This document shows positions 1-9,626 of a DNA stretch of 64,000 nucleotides, piece after piece. The stretch spans positions 1,356,001-1,420,000 of the forward strand of contig JARHVA010001740.1 in assembly GCA_037957365.1 (NCBI GenBank), read 5' to 3'. The notes under the pieces are model-generated. The model ran no database searches, was not told the origin of the DNA, and saw only the letters and a program-made list of their open reading frames with translations. A program made the translations under genes and the position numbers. Numbering within the stretch: the first letter of the stretch is position 1; each line of letters starts with the position of its first letter. Source of the DNA: Torreya grandis (taxonomy: Eukaryota > Streptophyta > Pinopsida > Cupressales > Taxaceae).

Positions 1-106
1 GTTAAACATTCCATGTCAATTATCTTTATTCAATAAGGAATTCGTATACTTTGCAACTAGTGCTCTTTTGCAGTTTTCAAGGATTCTGCACTAAAAGGTC
101 CATTAT

Positions 107-133
107 GCAAGCTTGTATCACATACAAGCTTGC
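107..133. repeat. Short perfect inverted repeat (hairpin)
   Basis: Two 12-bp arms (107-118 and 122-133, GCAAGCTTGTAT and its exact complement) flank a 3-nt loop CAC. No gene or element boundary coincides with it. The rest of 1-306 is AT-rich and I recognise nothing in it. Confidence 0.6.
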
Positions 134-311
134 TCATTCCCAATTTTCAAATATACTTAAACCGTTTTCAGATGTGCACAGGATATACAAAGTGTTCATT
201 CCCTATTTTTCAAATATTCAATTATCTGCAAACCTGTATGACTTCTATAACACTTTCTAATGCTAGCAAAGCATCCATCAACAATGGGCAATGCAAGAGT
301 TGCTGCAGTTA

Positions 312-1476
312 TGTAATGTCCCCTTTTTAGCGTGATCTTGTTTTATGATGATCAGCCTATTATGCGACCTTCGTAGGCTGATGGGATGGATAGAGGGTCT
401 TGATGGAGCTTGGCTTGGCTTCGATTAGCAAAATTTTACCAGTTGGCTTTCGTTCGGGCTCTTTCAGACATGTATTGAGGGAGATATTAATATTTGATTG
501 ATTTAATTAAATATTAATTATTTAGCCTATTTTTAATTATGAAACCCTAATTCTTAACTATGAAACCCTAATTAGGGCAAGTGCACCTTTTTGAGGATAT
601 AAGGGTTTCTCATTGGGAGGAGAGTCATATTATTGATTATTGATATTGAAGAATTTTGCTAAGTATTTTCTGAGAAGACTGAGCCAAGGGTTCCAGGATT
701 CCATTTGCATTGGAGAACGTCCACTCTTCAGTGTGTGTGATTCAGAGGCTGTGAAATATCAGCTGATCTATTGCCGGTTTGAGAGGTAACTTCATACAGA
801 AGTTGTCATAGAGCTTTCCAGGTATTTATTTTATTAGGGTTTGATTTAGCTATTATCCAGATTAAGATCTTTCATATTTGAGCCATATTCCTTGAGATCA
901 GGGTTCCAGCATACAGGCCGCACTATATTCTATTTGCCCCTGTACGGAATCCGTACAGATCCGTGCAAATTCGTACCGTTCTGCCGCAGGCCGGACAGCG
1001 CCGCAGGGGACTCAGAGACTGACATCGGCAGCCCAGTGACCGACATCGACCGACTTCATACCAACGTCGACAGAGTAGCCGACCGACAGCGACCGACATC
1101 GGCAATATATCGACCGACGGCGGTAGAATAACCGATGTCGGCGACTGTGTTTTTTTACACAGTAACCCGAGCCCCAAGCCGCACAGATCTAGGGTATTTT
1201 CAGATTGCTGGAAAGAAATCAGGTTTTTAAGATAGTATTTTAATATTCTTTTATATGCATGACAGAGGACTTTAATTGTAATCATCTGGACGAGTAATAA
1301 GATCTTTGATTTGCCAATTGAGAGATTATACTGTGGTTTATTTATTTATTTGGAATTATTTGGCAAAACTCGCAATTTTTCTTATTACATGCATAAAACA
1401 CAAAAAAATCAGAATACACAGAAAAGCAATTCAAAATATCCAGTTTCAGAATTCAAGGGAAACAGGGGATACTACA
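312..1476 (+). repeat. 5' LTR of element A
   Basis: Begins TGTAATGTCCCC and ends GGGATACTACA, and matches 3089-4229 nearly throughout. Two copies of AAACCCTAA (542-550, 563-571), a plant telo-box-type motif, precede a TATA-like TATAAG at 598-603. A GC- and CpG-rich block (about 940-1145) carries many ACCGAC/GCCGAC hexamers. It is followed by a small stem CTGTGT/ACACAG around a T-run (1145-1163). Relative to the 3' copy it has several 2-10 bp indels. Confidence 0.92.
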
Positions 1477-1477
1477 G

Positions 1478-1489
1478 TGGTATCAGAGC
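1478..1489 (+). promoter_or_regulatory. Primer binding site of element A
   Basis: TGGTATCAGAGC lies one base after the 5' LTR and is complementary to the 3' end of plant initiator-methionine tRNA. This is the usual primer site of plant gypsy and copia elements. Confidence 0.9.
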
Positions 1490-1542
1490 TTTTGTTCTGC
1501 CATCCTGTTGGGTAGATTGGTCATTGAATCAGCAAAGTAACC

Positions 1543-3088
1543 ATGATTACTTCAAGGACTCAGAAGCAGTGGGACAAGGATATGGAGATGCTTAAACAAG
1601 GTTTGAACAAGTTGATTGAAAACCAGAGGAGGATGAATGAATTTATTTCACATCCTAAATAGAAGACAAATTAGTATGGTATATGACATCCGTTTTTAAA
1701 GGGTCCACATCACAAAACAAGAAGGAAGAGGAGGTTGACCGAATTTCTCATGAGCTAGAGGATACTCAGAATTCCTTGGTGTGTACATCAGACTTGGAAG
1801 GATGTGGAAAGGACACAAAATTTATGTGATATGTGGTCACAAAGGACCAAGGAAGCTAGATTAGTGGCTGCCAATGCGAGACAGCACCTTCAAAACATAA
1901 AAGGAAAGGTCAATCTCTCCAACATGGAGAGACAGAAAGGAGTGACAACAGGGTCTACTTGTGACAACTTACAGCGAGATCTACAGGAGTCGCAGTTTCA
2001 GTCAGAGAAGGTGACCGTGGAGTTGGAGCATTTGCGGTCTTCACTAGCCCCAGACCCAATTCATTTGTATATTGAGGTGGTTGGTGGTGAGTACATTCCC
2101 GCAGTTTTTGATGAGGAACATGTTGTTGGGGCTGACACACATGTTCAAGATGTGGGAGTACCTGGTCTTGATGAGTTTGGGATACCAGTGAAGTCAAGTC
2201 TCCAAATAGATTCTTCTCACACAGATGACAGTGTGGTACAGTTGGCCGTGCCACTTTTACAAAGGGATCAGTTGTGGTGTGCAGGGGAGTATGTCAATGC
2301 TTCCTCGTATAATTTTTACTGCACTAAATTATTCATGGAGTATTTGCTGGATAGTGCAGGTGTTCGTCCGGGACTCGCATAAAGTGACAGAAGGTGTTCT
2401 CATCCGAGGTACTAGTGCTATTAGCAGATTGGGTGGGGAGATTATAGTGATCCTTTCTACTATGCTACCTCAAAGGGATTTTGAGGTGGGGTTTGTTGAG
2501 CAGATTGCACAGGGTCCTATCTAGCCTACAGCCACTCGGAGTTAGAGATTGGAGCCATCTGCTGATTCCCAGTTCAGTAATGGTGAGCCAGTAGCGGAGT
2601 TTGGGGGTTTCTACCGGCATTATACGGTGGGTTATGCTCGTTATTTTTCTTTTGACCCAGAGATAAAAGATTTGATTTCACGCAGGTGTAGATCAGCTCC
2701 AAAGTCTTACCATCCATTATGGGATGGATTGGCACCATCTTTTGCAGATGGAATTGGCAGTTGCAAGTTACACAGCCTGCAGTATCGACACACCCAAGAT
2801 CGTTCATCAGAGATTGGATTTGGTGGCAGTGACTCAGGTACCTATGGCTGTTGTCATATCCACAGTGCAGTTGGGTGCAAGTGTCAGTTAGACAGGGACT
2901 TGAGTTTTGACAGAGTCGATTTTTTAGTTGGCTTGAGTTTCACAGAGTGGTTTCTTCTATCGGCATCACAAGGGTTGATTGGTGACATAAGGGACATTAC
3001 ACAACCTTTTCCTTGGGATCCAGGTGGAGTGGTGTCAACCTTGTTACTGGGATTGCTTGGGGACAAGCAATTTCAAGGAGGGCGGATT
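1543..3088 (+). pseudogene. Broken internal ORF(s) of element A, unrecognised
   Basis: The first ATG after the primer site (1543) opens about 39 codons rich in K, Q and E (starting MITSRTQKQWDKD) and then stops. Longer open stretches follow at 1804-2382 (192 codons, same frame) and 2549-3106 (185 codons, another frame, running into the 3' LTR). Another frame between them contains EEEVDRISHELEDTQNSL, which looks like coiled coil, and so does NLQRDLQESQFQSEKV in the 1804 frame. The position fits a gag, but I see no zinc knuckle or retroviral domain. It could be a diverged gag or captured host sequence. At least two frameshifts and several stops would be needed to explain one original ORF. Confidence 0.45.
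3074..3088 (+). promoter_or_regulatory. Polypurine tract of element A
   Basis: The purine-rich run CAAGGAGGGCGGA abuts the TG of the 3' LTR, where plus-strand DNA synthesis is primed. Confidence 0.75.
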
Positions 3089-4229
3089 GTAATGTCCCCT
3101 TTTTAGCGTGATCTTGTTTTATGATGATCAGCCTATTATGCGACCTTCGTAGGCTGATGGGATGGATAGAGGGTCTTGATGGAGCTTGGCTTGGCTTCGA
3201 TTAGCAAAATTTTACCAGTTGGCTTTCATTCGGGCTCTTTCGGACATGTATTGAGGGAGATTAATATTTGATTGATTTAATTAAATATTAATTATTTGGC
3301 CTATTTTTAATTACGAAACCCTAATTCTTAACTATGAAACCCTAATTAGGGCAAGTGCACCTTTTTGAGGATATAAGGGTTTCTCATTGTCATATTATTG
3401 ATTATTGATTATTGATATTGAAGAATTTTGCTAAGTATTTTCTGAGAAGACTGAGCCAAGGGTTCCAAGATTCCATTTGCATTGGAGAACGTCCACTCTT
3501 CAGTGTGTGCAATTCAGAGGCTGTGAAATATCAGCTGATCTATTGCCGATTTGAGAGGTAACTTCATACAGAAGTTGTCACAGAGCTTTCTAGGTATTTA
3601 TTTTATTAGGGTTTGATTCAGCTATTATCCAGATTAAGATCTTTCGTATTAGAGCCATATTCCTTGAGATCAGGCTTCCAGCATACAGGCCGCACTATAT
3701 TCTATTTGCCCTTGTACGAAATCCGTACAGATCCGTGCAAATCCGTACCGTTCTGCCGTAGGCCGGACAGCACCGCAGGAGACTCAGAGACTGACATCGG
3801 CAGCCGAGTGACCGACATCGGCCAACTTCATACCGACGTCGGCAGAGTAGCCGACCGACAGCGACCGACGGCGGCAGTATATCGACCGACAGCGGTAGAA
3901 TAACCGACGTCGGCGACTGTGTTTTTTTACACAGTAACCCGAGCCGCACAGATCTAGGGTATTTTCAGATTGCTGGAAAGAAATCAGGTTGTTAAGATAG
4001 TATTTTAATACTTTTATATGCATGACAGAGGACTTTAATTGTAATCATCTGGACGAGTAATAAGATCTTTGATTTGCCAGTTGAGAGATTATACTGTGGT
4101 TTATTTATTTATTTGGCAAAACTCGCAATTTTTCTTATTACATGCATAAAACACAAAAAAATCAGAATACACAGAAAAGCAATTCAAAATATCCAGTTTC
4201 AGAATTCAAGGGAAACAGGGGATACTACA
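3089..4229 (+). repeat. 3' LTR of element A
   Basis: Near-identical to 312-1476, with telo-box-type motifs at 3316-3324 and 3337-3345 and the TATA-like motif at 3372-3377. In the CG-rich block it contains the perfect palindrome CCGACGTCGG. It ends in ACTACA and is followed by the AGTTA duplication. Confidence 0.92.
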
Positions 4230-4372
4230 AGTTATCAAATCCAAATTCTTAAAAAAAAATTGTTAGGAAACGATAATTATCTACCTCTAAAGGGTATTGA
4301 GATGAGCAAATATAGATATCATGATCTTAAAAAACCAATATCTACAAGATAGTAAGGTGTCATGGGAATATA

Positions 4373-5149
4373 ACCACTTATAGGAACAAAGTCGACCCGA
4401 CTTTGTCCTGTGAGGACCAGAAATGCTATGGTGCTATCTCATATTTTTGTTCAAAAGCCAAAGTTTGACTCAATATATCAAAACAACCTGGAATTTCATA
4501 AGGGGTTAGTAAACATCATGCAGGTCTCACCAAGCACCATATTGACTAAACGGGAGGAAAGTTTGAACAAGTGATGAAAACATTGACAGGTTGAAAATGG
4601 TTGACGAGATATTGTCACGGATCAATGTGCTACCACTTATAGGAACAAAATCGACCTGACTTTGTCCTGTGAGGACCAGAAATGCTATGGTGCTATCTCA
4701 TATTTTTGTTCAAAAGCCAAAGTTTGACTCCATATATCAAAACAACCTGGAATTTCATAAGGGGTTGGTAAACATCATGCAGGTCTCACCAAGCACCATA
4801 TTGACTAAACGGAAGGAAAGTTTGAACAAGTGATGAAAACATTAACAGGTTGAAAATGGCTGACGAGATATTGTCACGGATCAATGTGCTACCACTTATA
4901 GGAACAAAATCGACCTGACTTTGTCCTGTGAGGACCAGAAATGCTATGGTGCTATCTCATATTTTTGTTCAAAAGCCAAAGTTTGACTCAATATATCAAA
5001 ACAACCTGGAATTTCATAAGGGGTTAGTAAACATCATGCAGGTCTCACCAAGCACCATATTGACTAAACGGGAGGAAAGTTTGAACAAGTGATGAAAACA
5101 TTGACAGGTTGAAAATCGCTGACGAGATATTGTCACAGATCAATGTGCT
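4373..5149. repeat. Tandem triplication of a 259-bp unit
   Basis: Three consecutive head-to-tail copies start at 4373, 4632 and 4891, each beginning ACCACTTATAGGAACAAA and ending CAATGTGCT. Only a handful of substitutions separate them, so the amplification is recent. Each unit carries an inverted repeat near its start. In unit 1 it is perfect (ACAAAGTCG, 3-nt loop ACC, CGACTTTGT at 4386-4406). In units 2 and 3 it has one mismatch per arm pair. GTCC/GGAC forms a second small stem just after it. No ORF spans the units. Confidence 0.95.
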
Positions 5150-7332
5150 CCTTTCTAATACTTTTAACCACATTAAACTGTGTATCTAAAACGCACTTTA
5201 AAATGTTGTCCTCGGTAGGACTAGTTTATTATTTGGGCAGATTTTTGGCCTTTGTTAGAACTTCTTCAGGAAGGGATAATAATGGGATAGTGGGTCAATT
5301 ACTAATCAGGAGGGATGCATATTTTCAGATTTTATTACTAACAATCATAACTGGTAAATGGTAACTGCTACATACGAATCTTGACATAGCTGCTCACGAT
5401 GGGAGGACCGACTTCCTGCCACCAGCAGGTGTCCCCTTCTTCCCTCACTTGAGCACACTCTATGCTTACTATATAAGTCCTCTTTCATAGCCATACTATG
5501 CTAAAGTCATTATTGTTCACATAACACTAAATTACTAATAAACTATTATGTAATATTATGCTATTCATTCTATAGGGGATACTTGGATTAATATGCTATT
5601 CCTGCTAAAGCACTTGCAAGGGACCACAGAACACATGCACCATTCTGTTTAGCTCTGCATTAATGCTTCATTGCAATGAGCCATTTCTGAAATCATCGCA
5701 AATGGGTTAGCCATTCCTAGACTATGGCTATCAGTATCAACCTATATCGATATTTTCTTGTTGATTATGAACTTGTTCATTGGTACAAGTTACAAGTACA
5801 AGAAGAGGATTCAATATCAATGGCACGAGAGCTACGTTTACATCGCCGAGCTTATACAACATCATGCTTGGAAAACACTTTGTACTTGCAAAGAATCATG
5901 GAATAGAAAAAGGTTTAACAAGTGAAGCCTAGATTTATAAGAGAATATTTTTTTTAAGATGATAGAAAAGCCATGTGACATTTTGTGCATTGCTCTTGCT
6001 CTTTAAGGGCAGCGAACATTTGAAAGCACAATAAAATCTTATAAATCAACATTCAAGCTGCTATGTAGCATTTGGAGTACAAATATGTAAATTTCAACCA
6101 GGGGTTAACTATTTTTGGAGCTTGTTTTAAAATGTAACACAAAGGTATTGGCTCTTTTTCACATTCCATTACAGAAAAATACATTGTGTGATTCGTAATG
6201 GGGCCATATGTAGTTAACATGTAAGAAAATTACATTATTTAACAATTGATTGGCTAGAAACTCCCTTTACATGTGCCTACTTGATGTCCTCGCAACTTGA
6301 GGAACCTATGGAAACATAAAGGGGTCTACAAATGCCATCTATGATTCATCATGAAAAAAAAATATCTTTATGGTCATCATGGAGTAATCATTTTTTCTTA
6401 TGTTAAGAATTATAAACAATTGCTTTTAAACTCCAAAAATGAGAGTATGAGGAACTGGAACACCTATTGTTAAAAAATGATGTAAAGTTGAGGTATGACT
6501 CTATAAGAATGGTAGGAAAAAGGAAAATGATAGGAAATGGCATTGGAAGCTTAAGCAGGAAAAAAAAAATGTTAGAAGTTTTGAGCAGCAGATGTTTCTG
6601 GGTGAAACTGTGTGCATAGTTTTTGATCCAATGCATTTTGAATCACCATCCGTGATTCATCAAGAATTTTACGATGTCAAGGTTTTATTTTCTACCCCTA
6701 GAAACAGCAAGAAATGGCACTGGAAATGCCTCTTCCCCACTGGAAATGTTTCTTGTGTAGCCAGATCCAATTTTGGAGTTTATATATACCTGAGATAATT
6801 TGTTTACAAGTTTTTTAGTTCATGTTAATTTTATGGTGTGGAAAAATGAGGACCCAACCACCCAAAGACATTTTTGAGATTCATAGACTGTCTCTCCTTG
6901 TGAACAAAAAAAGGTAACAGTGTTCTTGGAATAGGGTTTCAAGAAAACCTGCATTACAAGAAGCATTAAAAATGAGGATACAGAAACTTCAGAAACACAA
7001 GAATCAGAAATGGGGATGGCTAGGGTCAAGAAATGATCAAAATTCGGGGGTAGATCCACTTGTTAAGAAAACAGCAAGAAATGAAGGATAGACAGGAATC
7101 GGTTTTCTAAATGGCAGGAAAGGACATCGAAAACCCAAAAATAATATTGGAAGTGCTAGGAAATGTTAGTAGAATCTTCCTAATCTTCATAAAAAAAATT
7201 GCGAAAAATTCAGGTCACTCCTACCAAGCAGGCCAAAAACATTCTGAAGCATTTTGGGCTGCCGCACGGGAGTTGTCAGCCATTTCAATATAGCAGAAAT
7301 GACCTGAAATATACAACAAACATGTTTCCAAG
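5150..7332. other. Unassigned AT-rich stretch
   Basis: No supported gene. A short open stretch at about 5373-5490 reads in part GRTDFLPPAGVPFFPHLST but has no start, splice context or family that I recognise. An open 60-codon frame at 5724-5906 also resembles nothing known to me. Confidence 0.4.
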
Positions 7333-7794
7333 TGATGCGGAGCATTAACTGCTATCAGTTTGAGGAGCATTAACAGCTCCTTCCTTGGCGTAATATGGTT
7401 GTAACCGATCAGTTATTTTAGGACTGTTTCTTACTTTTTTTAGTCTTCTGTTTGAGCTTTTTTTGGTTGACAGTTGTCAGCTGTCTCCTGTTGGTTTGGG
7501 GAGTTAGTTGCTAGGAGTCTTTTAAGTTGTGGGTCTTAAGAAGTTACGGGGAGGTTAATTCTAGCTGAAAGATGGGGAAATAGGGGAATTGGGGACAGAA
7601 TCTGGGAAACTCTGAGCTGTGTTTTTTTCTATAGACAGTTATATTTTATGACTGTAATTTGGTAGGAACAGAGATCAATAAAGTAGTGTTGATTTACTCT
7701 CAGGACCTTCTCATTGTCTACTTCTGTTTTGGATTCTGGAATTTTTCTATTATTTCTGAGTACAATTGCAGGTTCAATCTTCAGATCTGCATCA
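7333..7794 (+). repeat. 5' LTR of the chromovirus
   Basis: 462 bp, beginning TGATGCGGAGC and ending CTGCATCA. It has a 10-bp insertion (GATTCTGGAA region) and an extra GA relative to the 3' copy. Confidence 0.93.
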
Positions 7795-7798
7795 GTTT

Positions 7799-7810
7799 TG
7801 GTATCAGAGC
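7799..7810 (+). promoter_or_regulatory. Primer binding site of the chromovirus
   Basis: TGGTATCAGAGC, matching the 3' end of initiator-methionine tRNA, lies four bases after the LTR end. Confidence 0.9.
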
Positions 7811-7841
7811 AAACCTGGAAGTGGCTCAAAGAGGAGTTCAC

Positions 7842-8939
7842 ATGGCTTGGGGACGAAGGGGTAGGAGAAATACAAGACAGAGAGGTGATGCACTTGATGA
7901 AGTGCTTAGACAGTTGCAAGCCCTTGAGGCCAGAGTTCCTCATGAAGATTCTGAGGAAGAAAATGAGGTTCAGAGAGGACAAGCAGCAAAAATAAACCCA
8001 ATGGAAAGACTTATTGAGGCTATCAGCAAACAAGGAACTAGAGTCAAAGTTGAAGTCCCAGATTTTAAGGGTGATCTAAATCCTGGAGTGTTCTTGGATT
8101 GGCTTCAAGATTTAGAAAAATATTATGACATGGAAGGAATTGAAGAAGATGACCCACATAGGGTCAAAGTTGCAGCGTCTAGGATGAAATCTCATGTGGC
8201 TTTATGGTGGGAGAATCTCCAACAATGTAGAAGAACTCAAAGGAAGGAGAAAATTAGGTTGTGGCCAAAAATGTTAAAACATTTAAAGGCCAAGTTCTTA
8301 CCTTCTGATTATCAACAAAAGTTTTTTGGAGAGTTTCAGAACTTAAGGCAGAAGGAGTTGTCCATATCTACTTACACCGAAGAATTCATGAAGTTACAGA
8401 TCAGGACTAATCTACATGAAGATGATGAGCATACTGTGGCTAGTTATGTTAATGGGCTGAGATTTCAACTCCAAAATGAGCTTGCTCTACTAAAAATAAA
8501 TACTGTGGATGAAGCATATCAACTAGCCTTGAAGGCTGAAGAGAAATTGAGTAGAGTCAGCAGAGTGGGCAATAAAAGAGGTGAGAGTAATTCAAATAGA
8601 GGAAGAGGGGGCTCTTCCAAATCAATTACTGATGAAGAGACCATGATTAATGAGAAGCCAAACTTCCAAGGAAGGGGTGGCTTTAGAGGTAGAGGAAGAG
8701 GACAACCATTCTTGGGAGGTTGGAAGCCTTTGAAGTGTTATATTTGCAATGAAGCTCATAGGGCGGTAGACTGCCCTCATAACCCCAAAAGAGCCATGAT
8801 GACTCAAGAAGAAGGAGAAGAGCCCTTAGTAGAAGAAGTGGAACCAAAGATGGGAGAAAGTTTGATGTTGAGAAGGACCATGGTAGCTGGAGACAAAGAA
8901 AACACCCAAGCTGATTGGAGGAGAAACAATGTCTTTTGA
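7842..8939 (+). pseudogene. gag: Chromovirus gag
   Basis: Capsid/nucleocapsid part of the polyprotein, which packages element RNA. I start it at the ATG at 7842 (MAWGRRGRR), the first after the primer site; the frame is open upstream, but that part is LTR. Order: acidic N-terminus (EDSEEENE), retrotransposon gag domain (KVEVPDFKGDLNPGVFLDWL through SYVNGLRFQLQNEL), a Gly/Arg-rich RNA-binding stretch (GRGGFRGRGRGQPF), then one CCHC-type zinc knuckle (CYICNEAHRAVDC; the usual glycine is replaced). It ends at TGA 8937-8939. In intact relatives the frame runs on into protease, so this stop is probably a mutation; CGA to TGA would explain it. Confidence 0.9.
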
Positions 8940-9623
8940 ACACAATGCAAGTGCAAAGATAAAGTGTGCAAGGTGATTGTGGATGGAGGATCTACAGATA
9001 ACTTGGTAAGTACAAAAATGGTACAAAAATAAAATCTTTCTTACATACCCAAACCAAATCCTTATAAAATTTCATGGCTAAAGAAGAATCATAGTGTGTT
9101 TGTTAACCAGTCTTGCTTAGTTGAATTCAAAATTGGCCCATACGAAGATATGGTGTTGTGTGATGTAGTGCCAATGGATGCTTGTCACTTATTATTAGGA
9201 AGGCCTTGGCTATATGATAGAAATGTAATCCATCATGGTAGAGAAAATACTTATTAGATACAACTTGGAAATAAGCTCCATATTTTGAAACCTTTTAAAG
9301 AAGAAGGATTAGTAAAAATAACAGCCTTGTCACTATCTACAGTAGGGTGGAAAGCTTTTTTAAGAGAGTCAAAGGGAGAGATATGTTATCTGTTGTACCC
9401 ACAGAGCAAGGGGAAATCAGATCAGCAAATAATTCCTTTGGAAGTACAGGACTTGCTGCAGCAATATTCAGACTTGATGCCAAGTGATCTACCAGCTGGT
9501 TTGCCTCCCTTTAGAGGTATTACTCACCAAATTGATCTGATTCCTGGTGCTAAACTTCCAAATCAAGCAGCTTATAGATTGACTCCTCTAGAGAATGAGG
9601 AAATGAGAAGACAAATCACATAA
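8940..9623 (+). pseudogene. Chromovirus protease and start of RT, with three in-frame stops
   Basis: Continues the gag frame without a shift. The aspartic protease active site reads VIVDGGSTDN at about 8976-9004, and LLLGRPWLYD (about 9190-9220) is the conserved end of the retropepsin-like fold. Stops occur at 9030 (TAA), 9255 (TAG) and 9621 (TAA). At 9255 and 9621 a CAG or CAA codon losing its C would explain the stop. The segment 9285-9623 leads into RT (LPPFRGITHQIDLIPGA). Protease would cut the polyprotein inside the virus-like particle. As it stands no protease could be made without readthrough. Confidence 0.88.
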
Positions 9624-9626
9624 TTA

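Larger units (their letters stand above)
312..4229 (+). mobile_element. Young non-autonomous LTR retrotransposon (element A)
   Basis: A complete element bounded by two long direct repeats (312-1476 and 3089-4229) with TG...CA ends. It is flanked by a perfect 5-bp target duplication AGTTA (307-311 and 4230-4234). An initiator-methionine tRNA-type primer binding site TGGTATCAGAGC lies at 1478-1489, and a polypurine tract AAGGAGGGCGGA sits directly before the 3' LTR. The internal region is only about 1.6 kb. I see no protease, reverse transcriptase, RNase H or integrase motifs in it, so it must have depended on proteins from another element. The LTRs differ by scattered substitutions and short indels, which points to a fairly recent insertion. 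Confidence 0.93.

Noticed and set aside
892..1131. 79- and 120-codon frames in the LTR of element A (both strands, repeated at 3613-4023)
   Set aside because: They arise from the CG-rich repeat block in the LTR and have no protein resemblance.
4373..5149. CRISPR-like array
   Set aside because: Contiguous 259-bp units without spacers in a plant genome; a simple tandem repeat.
5373..5490. Possible exon reading GRTDFLPPAGVPFFPHLST
   Set aside because: Looks protein-like but has no recognisable family, start or splice sites. Kept only as a remark.
7659..7841. Upstream extension of the chromovirus gag frame
   Set aside because: The open frame extends into the LTR and primer site, which are not translated as gag. 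The ATG at 7842 is the sensible start.
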